From JBKJUK01 sp046590705 (GTDB taxonomy: Bacteria > Acidobacteriota > Thermoanaerobaculia > Gp7-AA8): a stretch of 25,875 nt of DNA. The notes beneath the pieces are model-generated. The model did no database searches, was not told the DNA's origin, and worked only from the letters and a program-made list of their open reading frames with translations. A program made the position numbers and the translations under genes. Within the stretch, counting starts at the first letter, position 1. Every line of letters begins with the position of its first letter. The DNA is taken from the NCBI GenBank assembly GCA_046590705.1, contig JBKJUK010000003.1, positions 1 to 25,875 on the forward strand, read 5' to 3'. Shown one piece after another: positions 16,156 through 24,211 of the stretch.

Positions 16156-18810
16156 TTGAATCCAACCAACAGTGAAAACGTGACGAGTCCGGCTTCTCCC
16201 ACTGATCCTGTGTGCGGCATGACGGTGGACTCTACCCGTGCCGCCGGCAGTGTTCACCACGCGGGCACCCTCTACTACTTCTGTTCCGAGGGCTGCAGGA
16301 AGAAGTTCGAAGCTGACCCTTCGAACTTCGTACAGACCGCGCCTGAACTCCTGGAAGATCGCACTTCAGCAAGCGCACTGCAGCAAGACATTCCTACCGA
16401 GACCGATCCTGTCTGCGGCATGAAGGTCGAGCGATCTCGTGCTGCAGGAAGCGCGCGTCATCAGGATCGCGAGTTTTATTTCTGCTCGGCCGGTTGTAAA
16501 TCAAAGTTCGAAAACGATCCGGCCAGGTACCTGCAGCCGAAGGCGGAGCGCAGTGCGGAAAAGGCGCCCGTCCCTGCCGTCACGGAATACACCTGCCCCA
16601 TGCATCCCGAAGTGAAGCAGCCGCGGCCCGGCCCCTGTCCGAAATGCGGAATGGCTCTCGAACCTTCAGGAGTTCCCGCGCAGACGACACGCGTCGAGTG
16701 GACTTGTCCGATGCATCCCGAGATTGTTCGCGACGCGGCAGGCAACTGCCCGATCTGCGGCATGGCCCTCGAGCCGCGTACTGTCACCGCAGAGGAAACT
16801 GAGAATCCGGAACTACACGACATGACCCGACGCTTCTGGGTGAGCGCCGCACTCACTCTACCTTTGGTTGTCCTGGTCATGGGCAGTCACATTCCCGGTT
16901 TCTCCTTCGCTGAACGGGTGATGATGTCGCCGCTCGGTCCCTGGCTCGAGCTGATCCTCGCCACGCCGGTCGTGCTGTGGGGCGGCTGGCCTTTCTTTGT
17001 CCGTGGCTGGTATTCGCTGGTGCACCGCAGCCTGAACATGTTCACCCTCATCGGCCTCGGCGTTGCCGTCTCCTACATCTACAGCGTCATCGCTACGTTC
17101 GCACCAAATCTTTTTCCAGCTTCAATGCGCGAGGGGGGAAACGGCGCCGTCGGTGTCTACTACGAAGCCGCCGCAGTCATCGTGACGCTGGTACTGCTCG
17201 GACAGGTTCTCGAGTTGCGGGCACGCAGCCGCACCGGCGCCGCCATACGCTCCCTGCTCAACCTCGCTTCGAAAACTGCCCGTCGCATTGCATCCGATGG
17301 TAGTGAAGAAGATGTGGCACTCGACCAGGTGCAGATCGGAGATCGGCTCCGCGTGCGTCCAGGCGAGAAAATACCAGTTGATGGACTCGTCGCGGAAGGC
17401 AACAGCAGCGTGGATGAGTCGATGATGACTGGCGAGCCGATCCCTGTAGAGAAGCAGACCGGCGACCGTGTGATCGGTGCGACAGTGAACGGTACAGGAG
17501 GATTGATCATCACCGCTGATCGTATCGGCGGCGATACATTGCTTTCACAGATTGTTCGCATGGTGGCGGAAGCTCAACGCAGTCGCGCGCCGATTCAGAA
17601 TCTGGCCGACTCAGTCGCCGCGTGGTTCGTCCCGCTCGTGATCGGAGTTGCCATTGTGACATTTGCGGTATGGGCGTTCTTCGGACCTGAACCACGCCTG
17701 GTGTATGCGATGGTCAATGCCGTCGCGGTTCTGATCATTGCGTGTCCTTGTGCGCTTGGTCTGGCCACACCGATGTCGATCATGGTAGCGACCGGAAAAG
17801 CTGCATCGAGTGGAGTGCTCTTCAAGAATGCCGAGGCCCTCGAGATTCTGCGGGACGTGGATACTCTGGTAGTCGACAAGACCGGCACACTCACAGTTGG
17901 CAAACCGAAACTCGTAACGATCACGCCAACAGGAGAGCTGTCCGAATCAGACCTGCTCACCTTCGCCGCCGCGCTGGAACGAGGAAGTGAGCATCCGCTC
18001 GCTGCGGCCATTCTGAGCGGTGCTGAGGAGCGCAAGCTGACGATTGTCGCGGCTGAAGACTTTCAGTCGGTCACTGGCAAAGGTGTTACGGGAAATGTCG
18101 GGGGTCGCAGCGTGGCACTTGGTAACCGCGCACTGCTCGACTCGATTGGAGCGGCGGAGGCGAATCCAGACGTCGCAGAAGCACTGCGCGCCGAGGGACA
18201 GACGGTCATGTACCTGGCCATCGACGGGAAACTTGCGGGAATGCTCGGGGTCGCCGACCCGATCAAGGAGACCAGCCTCGAAGCGATTCGTGCGCTGCAT
18301 GAAGAGGGTTTGAAAATCATCATGCTCACTGGCGACAGTCGCACCACCGCTTTGGCAGTCGCTAAAGCGCTCGGCATCGATGATGTGATCGCCGAGGTGC
18401 TGCCGGAGCAGAAAGCGGAAGCGATCAAGAAGTTGCAGGCCGAGGGAAAGAAGGTGGCCATGGCTGGCGACGGCATCAACGACGCGCCGGGGCTTGCGCA
18501 GGCTGAGGTCGGGATCGCCATGGGCACGGGGACCGATGTGGCGATGGAAGCAGCAGATGTCACGCTGGTAAAGGGCGATCTGCGAGGGATCGTTCGCGCG
18601 CGCCGGCTCAGTCGAGCGACCATCCGAAACATTCGGCAGAACCTGTTCTGGGCCTTCGTCTACAACGCTGCGGGCGTGCCTGTTGCTGCAGGGATTCTTT
18701 ATCCGTTCTTCGGAATCCTGCTCAGCCCTGTCATCGCGGCTGCGGCGATGAGTCTGAGTTCGGTTTCTGTCATCGCCAACGCGCTGCGATTACGTAGTGC
18801 GCGGGTTTGA
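16156..18810 (+). CDS. copA: Cu+-exporting P-type ATPase with two YHS and two HMBD modules
   Basis: An 884-residue inner-membrane pump that expels Cu+ (type P1B-1). In place of the usual CxxC HMA domains, the N-terminus carries two YHS domains (DPVCGMTV near 17 and DPVCGMKV near 84, each with a YFC...GC tail). Two HMBD modules follow (YTCPMHPE near 145 with CPKCGMALEP, and WTCPMHPE near 182 with CPICGMALEP). The ATPase core is complete: TGEP at 425-428, membrane metal site CPC at 530-532, phosphorylated Asp574 in DKTGTLT, HP in GSEHPLAAAI, and GDGINDAPGLAQA. The late membrane motifs FVYNAAGVP and MSLSSVSV match the Cu+ class. Start is TTG. It faces the minus-strand copper operon across about 590 bp of repeats. 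No metal sensor gene adjoins it. Confidence 0.95.
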   Translation: MNPTNSENVTSPASPTDPVCGMTVDSTRAAGSVHHAGTLYYFCSEGCRKKFEADPSNFVQTAPELLEDRTSASALQQDIPTETDPVCGMKVERSRAAGSARHQDREFYFCSAGCKSKFENDPARYLQPKAERSAEKAPVPAVTEYTCPMHPEVKQPRPGPCPKCGMALEPSGVPAQTTRVEWTCPMHPEIVRDAAGNCPICGMALEPRTVTAEETENPELHDMTRRFWVSAALTLPLVVLVMGSHIPGFSFAERVMMSPLGPWLELILATPVVLWGGWPFFVRGWYSLVHRSLNMFTLIGLGVAVSYIYSVIATFAPNLFPASMREGGNGAVGVYYEAAAVIVTLVLLGQVLELRARSRTGAAIRSLLNLASKTARRIASDGSEEDVALDQVQIGDRLRVRPGEKIPVDGLVAEGNSSVDESMMTGEPIPVEKQTGDRVIGATVNGTGGLIITADRIGGDTLLSQIVRMVAEAQRSRAPIQNLADSVAAWFVPLVIGVAIVTFAVWAFFGPEPRLVYAMVNAVAVLIIACPCALGLATPMSIMVATGKAASSGVLFKNAEALEILRDVDTLVVDKTGTLTVGKPKLVTITPTGELSESDLLTFAAALERGSEHPLAAAILSGAEERKLTIVAAEDFQSVTGKGVTGNVGGRSVALGNRALLDSIGAAEANPDVAEALRAEGQTVMYLAIDGKLAGMLGVADPIKETSLEAIRALHEEGLKIIMLTGDSRTTALAVAKALGIDDVIAEVLPEQKAEAIKKLQAEGKKVAMAGDGINDAPGLAQAEVGIAMGTGTDVAMEAADVTLVKGDLRGIVRARRLSRATIRNIRQNLFWAFVYNAAGVPVAAGILYPFFGILLSPVIAAAAMSLSSVSVIANALRLRSARV

Positions 18811-18872
18811 GTCAGTGTTCGTGGTTGAGCCACTGCTGGCGATTGTTCCATGGTTCGTAATTCGTTAGCTCC

Positions 18873-18967
18873 CTCGCCCCTCCCAACCCACCCACGCATG
18901 CTCGGGATGACAAGTGTTGCCCGGTCGATGTCATCGCGAGCAGGTGCGGGCGTTTGTGAGGGGCGAG
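18873..18967. repeat. 95-bp nested inverted repeat (MITE/REP-like)
   Basis: The outer arms CTCGCCCCTC (18873-18882) and GAGGGGCGAG (18958-18967) are perfect 10-bp inverted repeats. Inner arms GCTCGGGATGACA and TGTCATCGCGAGC match at 12 of 13 positions, and the sequence between inner and outer arms is partly complementary too. The whole segment can fold as one long hairpin. It lies just after the copper ATPase gene and codes for nothing. Confidence 0.65.
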
Positions 18968-19055
18968 TGATCTCTTGCGTATCGCACAATGTAGATTCTT
19001 TGCGGCGTCGCTCACCGCGCGTGCCGAAAATCACAAGCGGGACGCAGGTGCCTTC

Positions 19056-19316
19056 GAGCCCCAGCGGGGCGGCATCGCTCCAGCCCAGGCCGTGAGGCCT
19101 GGGACTATCGTCACCACACGTCGTGAGCCCCAGCGGGGCGGCATGGCGACGTCGCACTCTGCAATCACAAACGCGCTGAACCGATGCGAAGCGACGGCGA
19201 GATCCATGAACGCCATAGAAACCTCGATGCCGCCCCTCCGGGACTCAGGATTCAAAAGTGGGGACGGTCCCCAGGCCTGACGGCCTGGGCTATGGCGATG
19301 TCGCCCCGCTGGGGCT
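19056..19316. repeat. Cluster of palindromic repeats in inverted orientation
   Basis: The 20-base unit GAGCCCCAGCGGGGCGGCAT occurs at 19056 and 19125. Related reverse-complement copies lie at 19226-19246 (diverged) and 19297-19316. The perfect 8-bp-stem hairpin CCCAGGCC/GGCCTGGG occurs at 19084-19103 and 19270-19289. The left 47-48 bases and the reverse complement of the right 47 bases are almost identical, so the cluster is bounded by inverted copies. GGGGAC-G-GTCCCC (19260-19272) is a further dyad. The rest of the 588-bp gap (18811-19398) has no gene I can support. Confidence 0.7.
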
Positions 19317-19398
19317 AAGGCCTCGGCAAGCAGTCCGTGCGCAATGCCTCACATTCCGTGGAAGGTTCTGCGATACGGTTTCGATCGGGCCTTTTGCG

Positions 19399-19710
19399 TC
19401 ACTTATGCGCAGGCGCTGCTCCGGACTTTCCTATACGCACCAGCTCCGCCGTACCGTCCTTCGATAGCTCGACCACCACCCGCATCCCTGGTGTGAGGTG
19501 CGTTCCGGCGACAACCTTTCCAGAATGCAGATATTTCGTCTTCGCAGTCAAAGGCACATGAACGTCCTTTCCATCTTTTGCAGTGAGGTGCAGTCTCGAG
19601 GCTTCCACTTTCGACACTGTACCCATCACTTTCTTGTGGCTGCCACTGTGCGCAAGCACAGTAAGGGGCAACATCAGGAATACGACAGCTGATGCGAGAA
19701 GCTTTTTCAT
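19399..19710 (-). CDS. Small secreted OB-fold-like protein (DUF5666-like)
   Basis: A 103-residue protein with a clear signal peptide (KKLLASAVVFLMLPLTVLA, cleavage near residue 20). A single beta-rich domain follows (VMGTVSKVEASRLHLTAKDG through GMRVVVELSKDGTAELVRIG) that resembles small OB-fold DUF5666-type domains. The mature start HSGSHKK could bind metal. A strong AAGGAG site precedes the ATG. It lies 41 bp after the cytochrome c gene and is the last gene of the minus-strand copper operon. A periplasmic accessory role in copper handling is inferred from position only. Confidence 0.8.
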   Translation of the reverse strand: MKKLLASAVVFLMLPLTVLAHSGSHKKVMGTVSKVEASRLHLTAKDGKDVHVPLTAKTKYLHSGKVVAGTHLTPGMRVVVELSKDGTAELVRIGKSGAAPAHK

Positions 19711-19751
19711 GATTTCTCCTTTGCGTTCGTGTACTTCATTTCAGGCCCGAC

Positions 19752-20369
19752 TCAGTGATGGGATTTCACCGGAACAGCGTCCGCCGCCTCCCCACCATCC
19801 AGGAAAGCTTCCTCGTCCGAGGAAGCCATCATCTCCATCGGACTGACAGGATTCATCTTTTTCATTTCTTCCAGATCAGCCTCGGTCAGTTTCGGAAGCT
19901 GCCTGATGAAGTGCACCAGGCTCCAGCTTCCTTCGGCCGATCCCGCCGTTCCATCCCCGAAGGCTGGCATCCCGGTCAACCGGATGCCATTCTCGATGGT
20001 CGCGAAGAGCGCGCCGTCCGACTGCTGCTGTGTGTCAGGGTCGGTCATGTCGGGCGCGCGCGGATACATTTTTTTGCCCATATCCGAACCCCTCCCGTCG
20101 TTGCCGTGACAGGTCGCACAGTGATCCGCCCAATGCGACTTCCCGCCCGCCAGGATCTCGGGTGTCAGGGTCACCGGGTTCTTCATGTCCCGCAGATCCG
20201 CCGGTACCGACCATGCCCGCATCCGGCTGGCCATCATTGCTTCAAGCGTGCTCGGTTCGTCCGCAGCGCTGAAGCCCCGTCGGATCATCGAGAAGAACAT
20301 CAACACAGCCACCAACACCAAACACGCGACACCCGCGGCACCTGCCTTCATTCGATTCGAGACGGTCAT
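19752..20369 (-). CDS. Membrane-anchored cytochrome c
   Basis: A 205-residue monohaem c-type cytochrome. An N-terminal hydrophobic segment (about 10-28, GAAGVACLVLVAVLMFFSM) anchors or exports it. Haem attachment is CATCH (Cys84, Cys87, His88), and the axial methionine is probably Met134 in LTGMPAFGDG. The C-terminal 40 residues are rich in Met and acidic residues and end in KSHH. The ATG lies one base after the stop codon of the multicopper oxidase, with GAGG in the end of that gene, so the two are surely cotranscribed and probably made together. It may pass electrons to or from the multicopper oxidase or the respiratory chain; the direction is unknown. Confidence 0.93.
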   Translation of the reverse strand: MTVSNRMKAGAAGVACLVLVAVLMFFSMIRRGFSAADEPSTLEAMMASRMRAWSVPADLRDMKNPVTLTPEILAGGKSHWADHCATCHGNDGRGSDMGKKMYPRAPDMTDPDTQQQSDGALFATIENGIRLTGMPAFGDGTAGSAEGSWSLVHFIRQLPKLTEADLEEMKKMNPVSPMEMMASSDEEAFLDGGEAADAVPVKSHH

Positions 20370-20370
20370 C

Positions 20371-21810
20371 TCATGACCTCGGGACCAACTTCATTCCACA
20401 CTTAGGACAGGTACCGGAAACGTCGTTTCGGATTTCCGGATGCATGGGACAGGTGTAGACCGCAGCAGTGGACGGCTTCGACGTCGCCGAATGCTCGCTG
20501 TGGCCCGCCACACCTGACATCGACGCGACAGGTACACTCATCCCGGGCACATTCCAGGCGACCGTGCCCGCTGGCGGGTCGTACCAACCGGGATCTTCGT
20601 AACCCCGCAGACCTTCACGAACTTTTACGATGGTGAACATGCCACCCATGTCGATCGGACCGTAAGGACCCATGCCGCCCTTCATCGGTATGCTATTCCG
20701 CGGCGCAGCCATCTGATGCTCGGCCATGTCGCCCATTCCAGTGGGCCCCATCACCATCGTTCCGGGAGCGATTTCGTTCATCTTCTCCGGAATGTTCCCG
20801 ACGTTTACACCGAGGAGATTCGGAAGGCCGTGTCCCATTTGATTCATCACGTGATGAGTCTTGTGGCAATGAAATGCCCAGTCTCCAGGGTTGTCGGCGA
20901 TGAACTCGATGTCTCTGGTCGTTCCCACCGGAATGTTCGCGGAGTTCTCCGGCCACCATCCTGACGGCTGTATCGGACCGGCGTCGGTGCCGGTGATGTA
21001 GAACTTGTGGCCGTGAATATGAATCGGATGCGAGTCCATGGTCAGGTTCGCCAGGCGAATACGAACACGATCGCCAAGCCTGACCGGCAACGGTTCCGTG
21101 GCAGGAAAAACCTTGCTGTTGAAGGTGAAGGTGTTGAAGTCGAGCATGACCGTCGGGTCCGGCGTGGCGGTTCCCGGCTTGATGTACCACTCGTTCAGAA
21201 AGATGGCGAAGTCACGGTCGACTCGCCCGACGTTTTCGTCACGTGGATGGATGATGAAGAAGCCCTGCATTCCCATGGCGATCTGGGTCATCTCGTCGAA
21301 ATGCGGGTGATACATGGTCGTTCCGGTCTGCTGAAGCGTGAATTCGTAGGCATAGGTCTGGCCAGGAAGGATCTTCGGCTGACTGAGCCCGCTCACACCG
21401 TCCATTCCGCTCGGCAGGATCACGCCGTGCCAGTGAACCGAAGTGCCTTCCGGCAGCCGGTTCGTGACATAAATACGTACTCGATCGCCTTCGACAGCTT
21501 CGATGGTCGGGCCCGGAGTCTGCCCGTTGTAACCAAAACAATTGACGATCAGTCCGGGTGCGAACTCGCGCTTTACCGGCTCGGCGATCAGATGGAAGAC
21601 CTTCACGCCGTTCTCGAGTTTGTAGCGGAGCTTCCCGGCGTTGGGCATCATCACCGGCGCGCGTCCACTACGGCTTCGGGCAGGACCGAGAAGATTCCTT
21701 CCCTGACTCGAGGCTGCAGTTCGCGTTGTAGCGGCCTCGGCACCTTTCAACATCGCGCCGCCCACTGCCCCGGCCATGCTCGACAGCATCATTTTTCTTC
21801 GTGAGAACAT
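20371..21810 (-). CDS. Two-domain multicopper oxidase with C-terminal HMBD module
   Basis: A 479-residue periplasmic multicopper oxidase with a twin-arginine-like signal (FSRRKMMLSSMAGAVGGAM). All four copper-ligand motifs are present: HWH 126-128, HPH 168-170, HPIHIHGH 261-268, and HCHKTHHVMNQM from 314. In that last motif Cys315, His320 and Met325, with His261, make the type 1 site. Only about 188 residues separate the HWH and HCH motifs, which fits small two-domain laccases rather than three-domain CueO/CopA. A Met/His-rich stretch follows. An HMBD module (YTCPMHPE...CPKCGMKL) ends the protein, from about 452. It likely oxidises Cu+ or organic substrates with O2. The ATG overlaps the TolC-type gene stop (TGATG) and has GGGAGGT upstream. 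Confidence 0.93.
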   Translation of the reverse strand: MFSRRKMMLSSMAGAVGGAMLKGAEAATTRTAASSQGRNLLGPARSRSGRAPVMMPNAGKLRYKLENGVKVFHLIAEPVKREFAPGLIVNCFGYNGQTPGPTIEAVEGDRVRIYVTNRLPEGTSVHWHGVILPSGMDGVSGLSQPKILPGQTYAYEFTLQQTGTTMYHPHFDEMTQIAMGMQGFFIIHPRDENVGRVDRDFAIFLNEWYIKPGTATPDPTVMLDFNTFTFNSKVFPATEPLPVRLGDRVRIRLANLTMDSHPIHIHGHKFYITGTDAGPIQPSGWWPENSANIPVGTTRDIEFIADNPGDWAFHCHKTHHVMNQMGHGLPNLLGVNVGNIPEKMNEIAPGTMVMGPTGMGDMAEHQMAAPRNSIPMKGGMGPYGPIDMGGMFTIVKVREGLRGYEDPGWYDPPAGTVAWNVPGMSVPVASMSGVAGHSEHSATSKPSTAAVYTCPMHPEIRNDVSGTCPKCGMKLVPRS

Positions 21811-23210
21811 CAGTGACCTCCCTTCGGTGCGACGCTGCGCTGCTGACTTTCCTGCCTGGCCGGCATCCCCCGCCCTTCGACGTTGGTTCCGCTGAGTGCC
21901 TGATCGAGTTCCGTTCTGGCCGACCAGTACTCTCGTTGTGCGTCGATGCCCTCGCGCTGGGCCATGACTTCGTTCTGTCGCGCCTGCAGCAGCTGGTACA
22001 GCCCCACCAGCATGGCGTTCTGTTCGAGCTTGGTCAGCTCGACAATGCGCCTTCTTCGAGGAAGTAGAACTTCGCGGTAATACTCGACTCGGGCCCGTGC
22101 GGCCATGAGCCTGTCGCGAGCTGCGCGCACTTCTGAGGCGGCGTCGATACGCACCTGTTCCAGTACCCGAGTCGCACGAGTCAGCTGCGCCTCCGCACGT
22201 AATCGCGCCGCCCGTCCGGTGTTGAAAATAGGAATCGGAACATTGAGGGTCGGACCTGTGGATTTCTCGCCGTCAGGTTCCCGCTCGTGCGCCACTCCTG
22301 CCGAGAAATCACCAACGCCCTGGGCGCGCGCGAATGGTGCTCGACGCCGCGCGATTTCAACTTCCCGTTGCGCAATCAGGACATCGAGTCGTTGCTCTGA
22401 AACCACGCGATTGATGTCTTCGGCTGCGAGCTCCGCTGCAGGCAAGGGGGGGAAATCAGAGGCAATACTCCATTCACTCTGCGACGCGGAGACGCCGAGA
22501 ATTCTGATCAATGCTTCGCGGCGCTCGAGGACTCGAGCTTCAGAACGGGCCAGGTCGAGCTTTCCCTGTTCGTACACGGCCTGCTCATTCTCCAGATCGA
22601 GATCCGTAATGTTGCCCGCCACATGCTGCCGCTGCGCTAGATCGACAGCCGTCCGTGATGCATCGACCAGGGCACGATTCATCCCAACCTGCTGCGTCGC
22701 GGCAACCAGATCGTAATAGTCACTGCGCACCTCGGAAGCAAAGCTGAGCACTCCCGCAGCAACGCGGTACCTGGCTGCCTCGAAGGTGGCCGCGCCGAGC
22801 TTTTTCTGCGACGGTAATCGCAGAAGGTCGAGCACCGACTGAGTGATCGAGAGATCGAATGGTGCGTAGGGAGTCGACGGGAAGCGGACCTCGGCACTGA
22901 GCACCGGGTTGGAGATCGTGCTGGCCTCCATGAAATCGGCCTGGGCCAGTCCCATCTCGGACAGGATCACCTGCAACCGAGGACTGTTGTGCATGGCGAT
23001 CATCACCGCCTTGTCGGCGTCGATCTCGCCGGCCAGAGGGACAGGAGTGTTGCGTGTAGAACCCGCTGTGTCGAGACCGAGTTTCTGCGCAGATCGTTCG
23101 TCGATCGCTTTCTGCAGATCACCGATTCCGCCGTCGCGAGGAACAGACGAACAAGACACCGCAGCGAGCGATAGGACTGCGGCCGACAACAATCGGATCG
23201 TTGTCTTCAT
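21810..23210 (-). CDS. TolC/CusC-type outer-membrane efflux lipoprotein
   Basis: A 466-residue protein of the outer membrane efflux family. The chosen ATG (23210) gives a lipoprotein signal, MKTTIRLLSAAVLSLAAVSC, with the lipobox Cys at residue 20. It overlaps the stop of the preceding gene by four bases (ATGA) and has AAGAAGG upstream. A start 11 codons earlier is possible but would spoil the signal. Long helical, Ala/Arg/Glu-rich stretches (SEVRSDYYDLVAATQQVGMN, LAQRQHVAGNITDLDLENEQ, VELTKLEQNAMLVGLYQLLQ) are typical of the TolC alpha-barrel. No RND pump or membrane-fusion gene lies beside it, which is unusual for this family. Context suggests periplasmic copper exit. Confidence 0.9.
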   Translation of the reverse strand: MKTTIRLLSAAVLSLAAVSCSSVPRDGGIGDLQKAIDERSAQKLGLDTAGSTRNTPVPLAGEIDADKAVMIAMHNSPRLQVILSEMGLAQADFMEASTISNPVLSAEVRFPSTPYAPFDLSITQSVLDLLRLPSQKKLGAATFEAARYRVAAGVLSFASEVRSDYYDLVAATQQVGMNRALVDASRTAVDLAQRQHVAGNITDLDLENEQAVYEQGKLDLARSEARVLERREALIRILGVSASQSEWSIASDFPPLPAAELAAEDINRVVSEQRLDVLIAQREVEIARRRAPFARAQGVGDFSAGVAHEREPDGEKSTGPTLNVPIPIFNTGRAARLRAEAQLTRATRVLEQVRIDAASEVRAARDRLMAARARVEYYREVLLPRRRRIVELTKLEQNAMLVGLYQLLQARQNEVMAQREGIDAQREYWSARTELDQALSGTNVEGRGMPARQESQQRSVAPKGGH

Positions 23211-24079
23211 CGCTTGACCTTCTTCACCAGCGTCATTCCGCACTTCGGGCAGTTGCCGGCTTTTTTCGAAATGACTTCGGGATGCATGGGACAGGTGTAG
23301 AGGACTGCCGCAGCAGCAGGACTGATAGCCTTCGCAGATCCGGCGTTGGACTTCTTCTTCGCTGCAGGAGAGACGCTGGTCGGTTGTCCCTGTTGATGCG
23401 CTGGCTGCGACGGGGAACCCATTTCATGCTGCATGGCAGATGAAGAAGTTAAATCGGCCTCGACGTCCATCCCTTCCATCGAATGCTCCATCGCGGAAGA
23501 CTTCACTGCCTCTGCGGCCGACACCGGGGAGGTCTGGTCCTGCGCGTCGAGTTCCAGCGTTGACGATGGACTGAGCTGACGCATCGACGAATTCGAAGTC
23601 GGTGCAGGCGGCGACGAACTTCCTGACATGGTGGGTGAAGTGGTAACGGGCACCGCAGACCATAGCCCCTGCTGCGGAATCACATCCCGCCCACTCATGT
23701 CCATTCCGCCCATCTTCGAGTGATCCATACCCGGCATGCTGCCCGGCTTGGACATGTCCATCTTCGAGTGATCCATCCCCGGCATGCTTCCCGGCTTGGA
23801 CATGTCCATCTTCGAGTGATCCATCCCCGACATGCTGTCCGGCTTCGACATGTCCATCTTCGAATGATCCATGCCTGCCATGGAGTCGGAGGTGGTGCCC
23901 GGCGCATCTGCATCGGCAACATGACCGCCGTGAACTCCTCCCGAGCCTGAACTGACGTCGACGCCCTTCGCTTTGGCCTCCACGTATGCGGCCTGGCTTC
24001 TGCTGGCTACAGACTTCTGTCCGCCGCAGCCGGCGAGTACGAGGATTGAGATTGCTACGAGATGAAGTGGTGATTTCAT
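23207..24079 (-). CDS. Met/His-rich copper-binding lipoprotein with C-terminal HMBD
   Basis: A 290-residue lipoprotein (MKSPLHLVAISILVLAGC, lipobox Cys18). Residues about 66-130 hold four 16-residue units of the type SMxGMDHSKMDMSKPx, the last one altered, giving regularly spaced Met, His and Asp, a pattern known to bind Cu+/Cu2+ or Ag+. A low-complexity Ser/Pro/Gln linker follows. The C-terminus (about 261-290) is an HMBD module, YTCPMHPEVISKKAGNCPKC and GMTL. A GGGAG site lies about 6 bases before the ATG. The end overlaps the TolC-type gene by four bases. It probably buffers periplasmic copper and passes it to the oxidase or efflux protein. I know no named family for the repeat region. Confidence 0.88.
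   Translation of the reverse strand: MKSPLHLVAISILVLAGCGGQKSVASRSQAAYVEAKAKGVDVSSGSGGVHGGHVADADAPGTTSDSMAGMDHSKMDMSKPDSMSGMDHSKMDMSKPGSMPGMDHSKMDMSKPGSMPGMDHSKMGGMDMSGRDVIPQQGLWSAVPVTTSPTMSGSSSPPAPTSNSSMRQLSPSSTLELDAQDQTSPVSAAEAVKSSAMEHSMEGMDVEADLTSSSAMQHEMGSPSQPAHQQGQPTSVSPAAKKKSNAGSAKAISPAAAAVLYTCPMHPEVISKKAGNCPKCGMTLVKKVKR
23711..23890 (-). repeat. Four 48-bp in-frame direct repeats
   Basis: Units begin at 23711, 23759, 23807 and 23855 on the plus strand (CATCTTCGAGTGATCCAT start). They code for the 16-residue Met/His repeats of the copper lipoprotein. The first three are nearly identical; the fourth is more diverged. Such repeats can gain or lose copies by slippage. Confidence 0.85.
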
Positions 24080-24211
24080 GATTTCTCCCTGAGGTGTTTG
24101 CGCGGAACTGGCGCCTGAAACAGAAAGAGCGATCTCGCTGGCCGCCCTTCACATCGCCATAAAGCGACAGAAAAGCGTTCCGGCAGTCGATCGCTCGAAA
24201 GAGGGAAAAAC

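Noticed and set aside
18850..19255. Short open frames on both strands in the repeat region after the ATPase
   Set aside because: They only translate the palindromic repeats and have no ribosome binding sites or protein-like features.
23711..23890. Regular 48-bp repeats considered as a CRISPR array
   Set aside because: There are no unique spacers; the repeats are contiguous and in frame inside a protein gene.
23424..24152. Minus-strand open frame of 242 residues in another frame over the Met-rich lipoprotein
   Set aside because: Its repeats are the frame-shifted 48-bp units. The chosen frame has a lipobox, an HMBD and a ribosome binding site.
24127..24196. Inverted repeat GAGCGATC/GATCGCTC upstream of the Met-rich lipoprotein gene
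   Set aside because: The arms are only 8 bp, 54 bases apart, and do not match a copper-sensor operator I know; too weak for a feature.
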